From: DASUME01 sp038257655
GTDB lineage: Bacteria > Myxococcota_A > Polyangia > Polyangiales > DASUME01
DNA length: 15,468 bases
Assembly: GCA_038257655.1 (NCBI GenBank)
Contig: JBBSJC010000146.1
Location: forward strand, 1 to 15,468
Direction of reading: 5' to 3'
In this document: positions 14,550-15,468 of the stretch, one piece after another
Numbering within the stretch: position 1 is the stretch's first letter
Layout of the letters: each line of letters begins with the position of its first letter
Position numbers and translations under genes: made by a program
Notes under the pieces: model-generated
The model's input: the letters and a program-made list of their open reading frames with translations, nothing else
Told to the model about the DNA's origin: nothing
The model's database searches: none

Positions 14550-14565
14550 TCTGAGAAGCCTCAGA
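14550..14565. promoter_or_regulatory. Inverted repeat between rarA and the divergent secreted-protein gene
   Basis: TCTGAG-AAGC-CTCAGA forms a perfect 6-bp inverted repeat 21 nt upstream of the rarA start codon, in the 136-bp divergent region. It could be an operator or a leader hairpin. It is not a match to a known SOS box that I can recognise, and it is short enough to be chance. Confidence 0.25.
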
Positions 14566-14665
14566 ACGAACGGCTGGCCCACAGGAAGGGTGAGCCCGCT
14601 GACGGGAATGGCAAGTAGCTGCCATGATTCTGGGCGTTTTTGCTGCTCCGATCGTAGGATGCTGC

Positions 14666-15277
14666 ATGCGCGCTAGGCCTCTCACCCTGCTTCTGCTCGC
14701 TTGCGCAACGCTGCTGATCGCTACGAGCGCCCTTACGAGCACGGTTACGCGTGTTTCCGCGCAGGATCTGCGAGCCAAGCTCCTGATCGCCGTGGTCGAC
14801 GGGCGCAAGGTGGGCCGCGTATCAAGCGAGAGTGTGGCGCAAAGCGTCGCTGCCGCACTGAGTGTGCCCGTGGTGGCTGCAAGCTCGGGCGAAAAGCCCG
14901 GTCAGCTCGGTGTGCTGTCCGTAGTGATTTCGAACCACGGCGCATTATTGACCTGGACCGTGGCCGATGGCCGGGGCGACACGCGTCATGTCGCCCATGG
15001 CGTGACGCCAGGCGCGATCGTGACGCGCATCGCCCGGGTGGTCAGCGACATGGCCGTTGAGCTCACGGTGCCGAGCGCCTTTGCCGAAGGGGACTTGGTC
15101 GACCCTTACCTTCCGCTCATGCGCCGTCGTTTGCCGTCTCCCTGGGCGCAGTCCTTTGCGCACCGGCATCGACGTCGTCTGCACCTCGACCTCGTAGATG
15201 CCTTTGAAGAGCCCGCGCACCGCACGCGCCGGGCCTCGCTGCCCAACGACACGATCAACCCCTGGCGAGCACGCTGA
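14666..15277 (+). CDS. Secreted protein of unknown function
   Basis: A 203-residue protein with a classical signal peptide (about 1-33, hydrophobic core LTLLLLACATLLIA, cleavage near VSA before QD). The mature part (about 34-150) alternates hydrophobic strands with Val/Ala-rich helices; the tail (about 160-203) is rich in Arg and His, with LMRRRLPSPW and HRHRRRLHL, and might contact nucleic acid, lipopolysaccharide or peptidoglycan. I recognise no family. The ATG at 14666 is preferred to the in-frame ATG at 14624 because TAGGA lies 6 nt before it and because it removes a hydrophobic extension that does not fit a signal peptide. It is divergent from rarA. Confidence 0.7.
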   Translation: MRARPLTLLLLACATLLIATSALTSTVTRVSAQDLRAKLLIAVVDGRKVGRVSSESVAQSVAAALSVPVVAASSGEKPGQLGVLSVVISNHGALLTWTVADGRGDTRHVAHGVTPGAIVTRIARVVSDMAVELTVPSAFAEGDLVDPYLPLMRRRLPSPWAQSFAHRHRRRLHLDLVDAFEEPAHRTRRASLPNDTINPWRAR

Positions 15278-15468
15278 CTTAGCGTCACCGCATCACAGTC
15301 CCTAAATACAGCTCCCCAGAAGTAGGTGATCACTCGGGCTGCCAGGACGTTTTCTCCACGTGGGCGTGAGCGTTGTCCTGGTCGTGAGCCTTGACGGCGA
15401 CGGCGACGGCGACGGGAGCAACTTCGGTCGGCCCTGGCCGATACCTTGGTATGCTCAGTTTTCAGAAA
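15278..15468. other. Right-edge region with a short hexamer repeat; no assignable gene
   Basis: No complete gene can be assigned. A GACGGC hexamer repeats nearly four times at 15393-15415. A plus-strand frame stays open from a TGA near 15327 to the edge and could encode an Asp-Gly repeat. A minus-strand frame crossing the same repeat gives alternating Val-Ala and ends at a TGA near 15327. An ATG at 15451 could start a plus-strand gene beyond the window. None of these has enough support to be called. Confidence 0.45.
15393..15415. repeat. GACGGC hexamer tandem repeat
   Basis: About 3.8 copies of GACGGC in a row. In the plus-strand frame it reads Asp-Gly repeats, and on the minus strand Val-Ala repeats. 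Short in-frame hexamer repeats of this sort are slippage-prone. Confidence 0.7.

Noticed and set aside
14530..14808. 93-codon N-terminal extension of rarA
   Set aside because: The extension has no family features, runs through the divergent promoter region, and RarA proteins start at the MDLF-type N-terminus.
15451..15468. Start of a further plus-strand gene (ATG at 15451)
   Set aside because: Only six codons are visible and no clear ribosome site precedes it, so it cannot be supported.

Overview
The window reads as GC-rich chromosome of a delta-proteobacterial lineage, most likely Myxococcota (Polyangia-like). The evidence is indirect: secreted lipoproteins with Asp/Ala/Gly-rich linkers after the lipid Cys, a probable DUF2378-type protein, an ArsA-like ATPase of the kind common in myxobacteria, and a CcmC plus alternative-type CcmD pair. 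No rRNA, tRNA, CRISPR array, transposase, integrase or phage block was seen. It looks like ordinary chromosome rich in poorly characterised envelope and signalling genes.

Layout. Positions 1-580 (-) hold the N-terminal part of a receiver-EAL c-di-GMP signalling protein that runs off the left edge. A gene-poor stretch (581-897) with hairpins and a short repeat follows. Next comes a Nit1-like carbon-nitrogen hydrolase (-), divergent from a two-gene lipoprotein cassette (+): a secreted zinc-metallopeptidase-like lipoprotein and a small lipoprotein whose start overlaps its stop. Facing them (-) are a DUF4105/Lnb_N lipoprotein with a C-terminal beta-rich region and, upstream of it, a DUF3015 exported protein. 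A small YvlD-type membrane protein (+) stands alone at 6798-7142.

From 14529 down to 7161 all genes are on the minus strand. In transcription order they are rarA, ccmC, ccmD, an unlisted 46-residue one-TM protein, an acyl-CoA dehydrogenase, an exported FAM20/four-jointed-like kinase, a sensorless histidine-kinase-like protein with a degenerate ATPase domain, a DUF2378-like protein, and a single ArsA-like ATPase. A secreted protein of unknown function (+, 14666-15277) diverges from rarA.

How they may work together. CcmC, CcmD and the 46-residue protein form a tight cluster (4-nt overlap, then a 2-nt gap) for haem handling in cytochrome c maturation, and the acyl-CoA dehydrogenase follows closely. 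The last four minus-strand genes (7161-10658) are the most interesting part: an exported atypical kinase, a possible phosphotransfer protein, an unknown regulator-like protein and an ArsA-type ATPase that lacks the DPAH switch motif and its usual partner. Any joint role is inference from gene order only.
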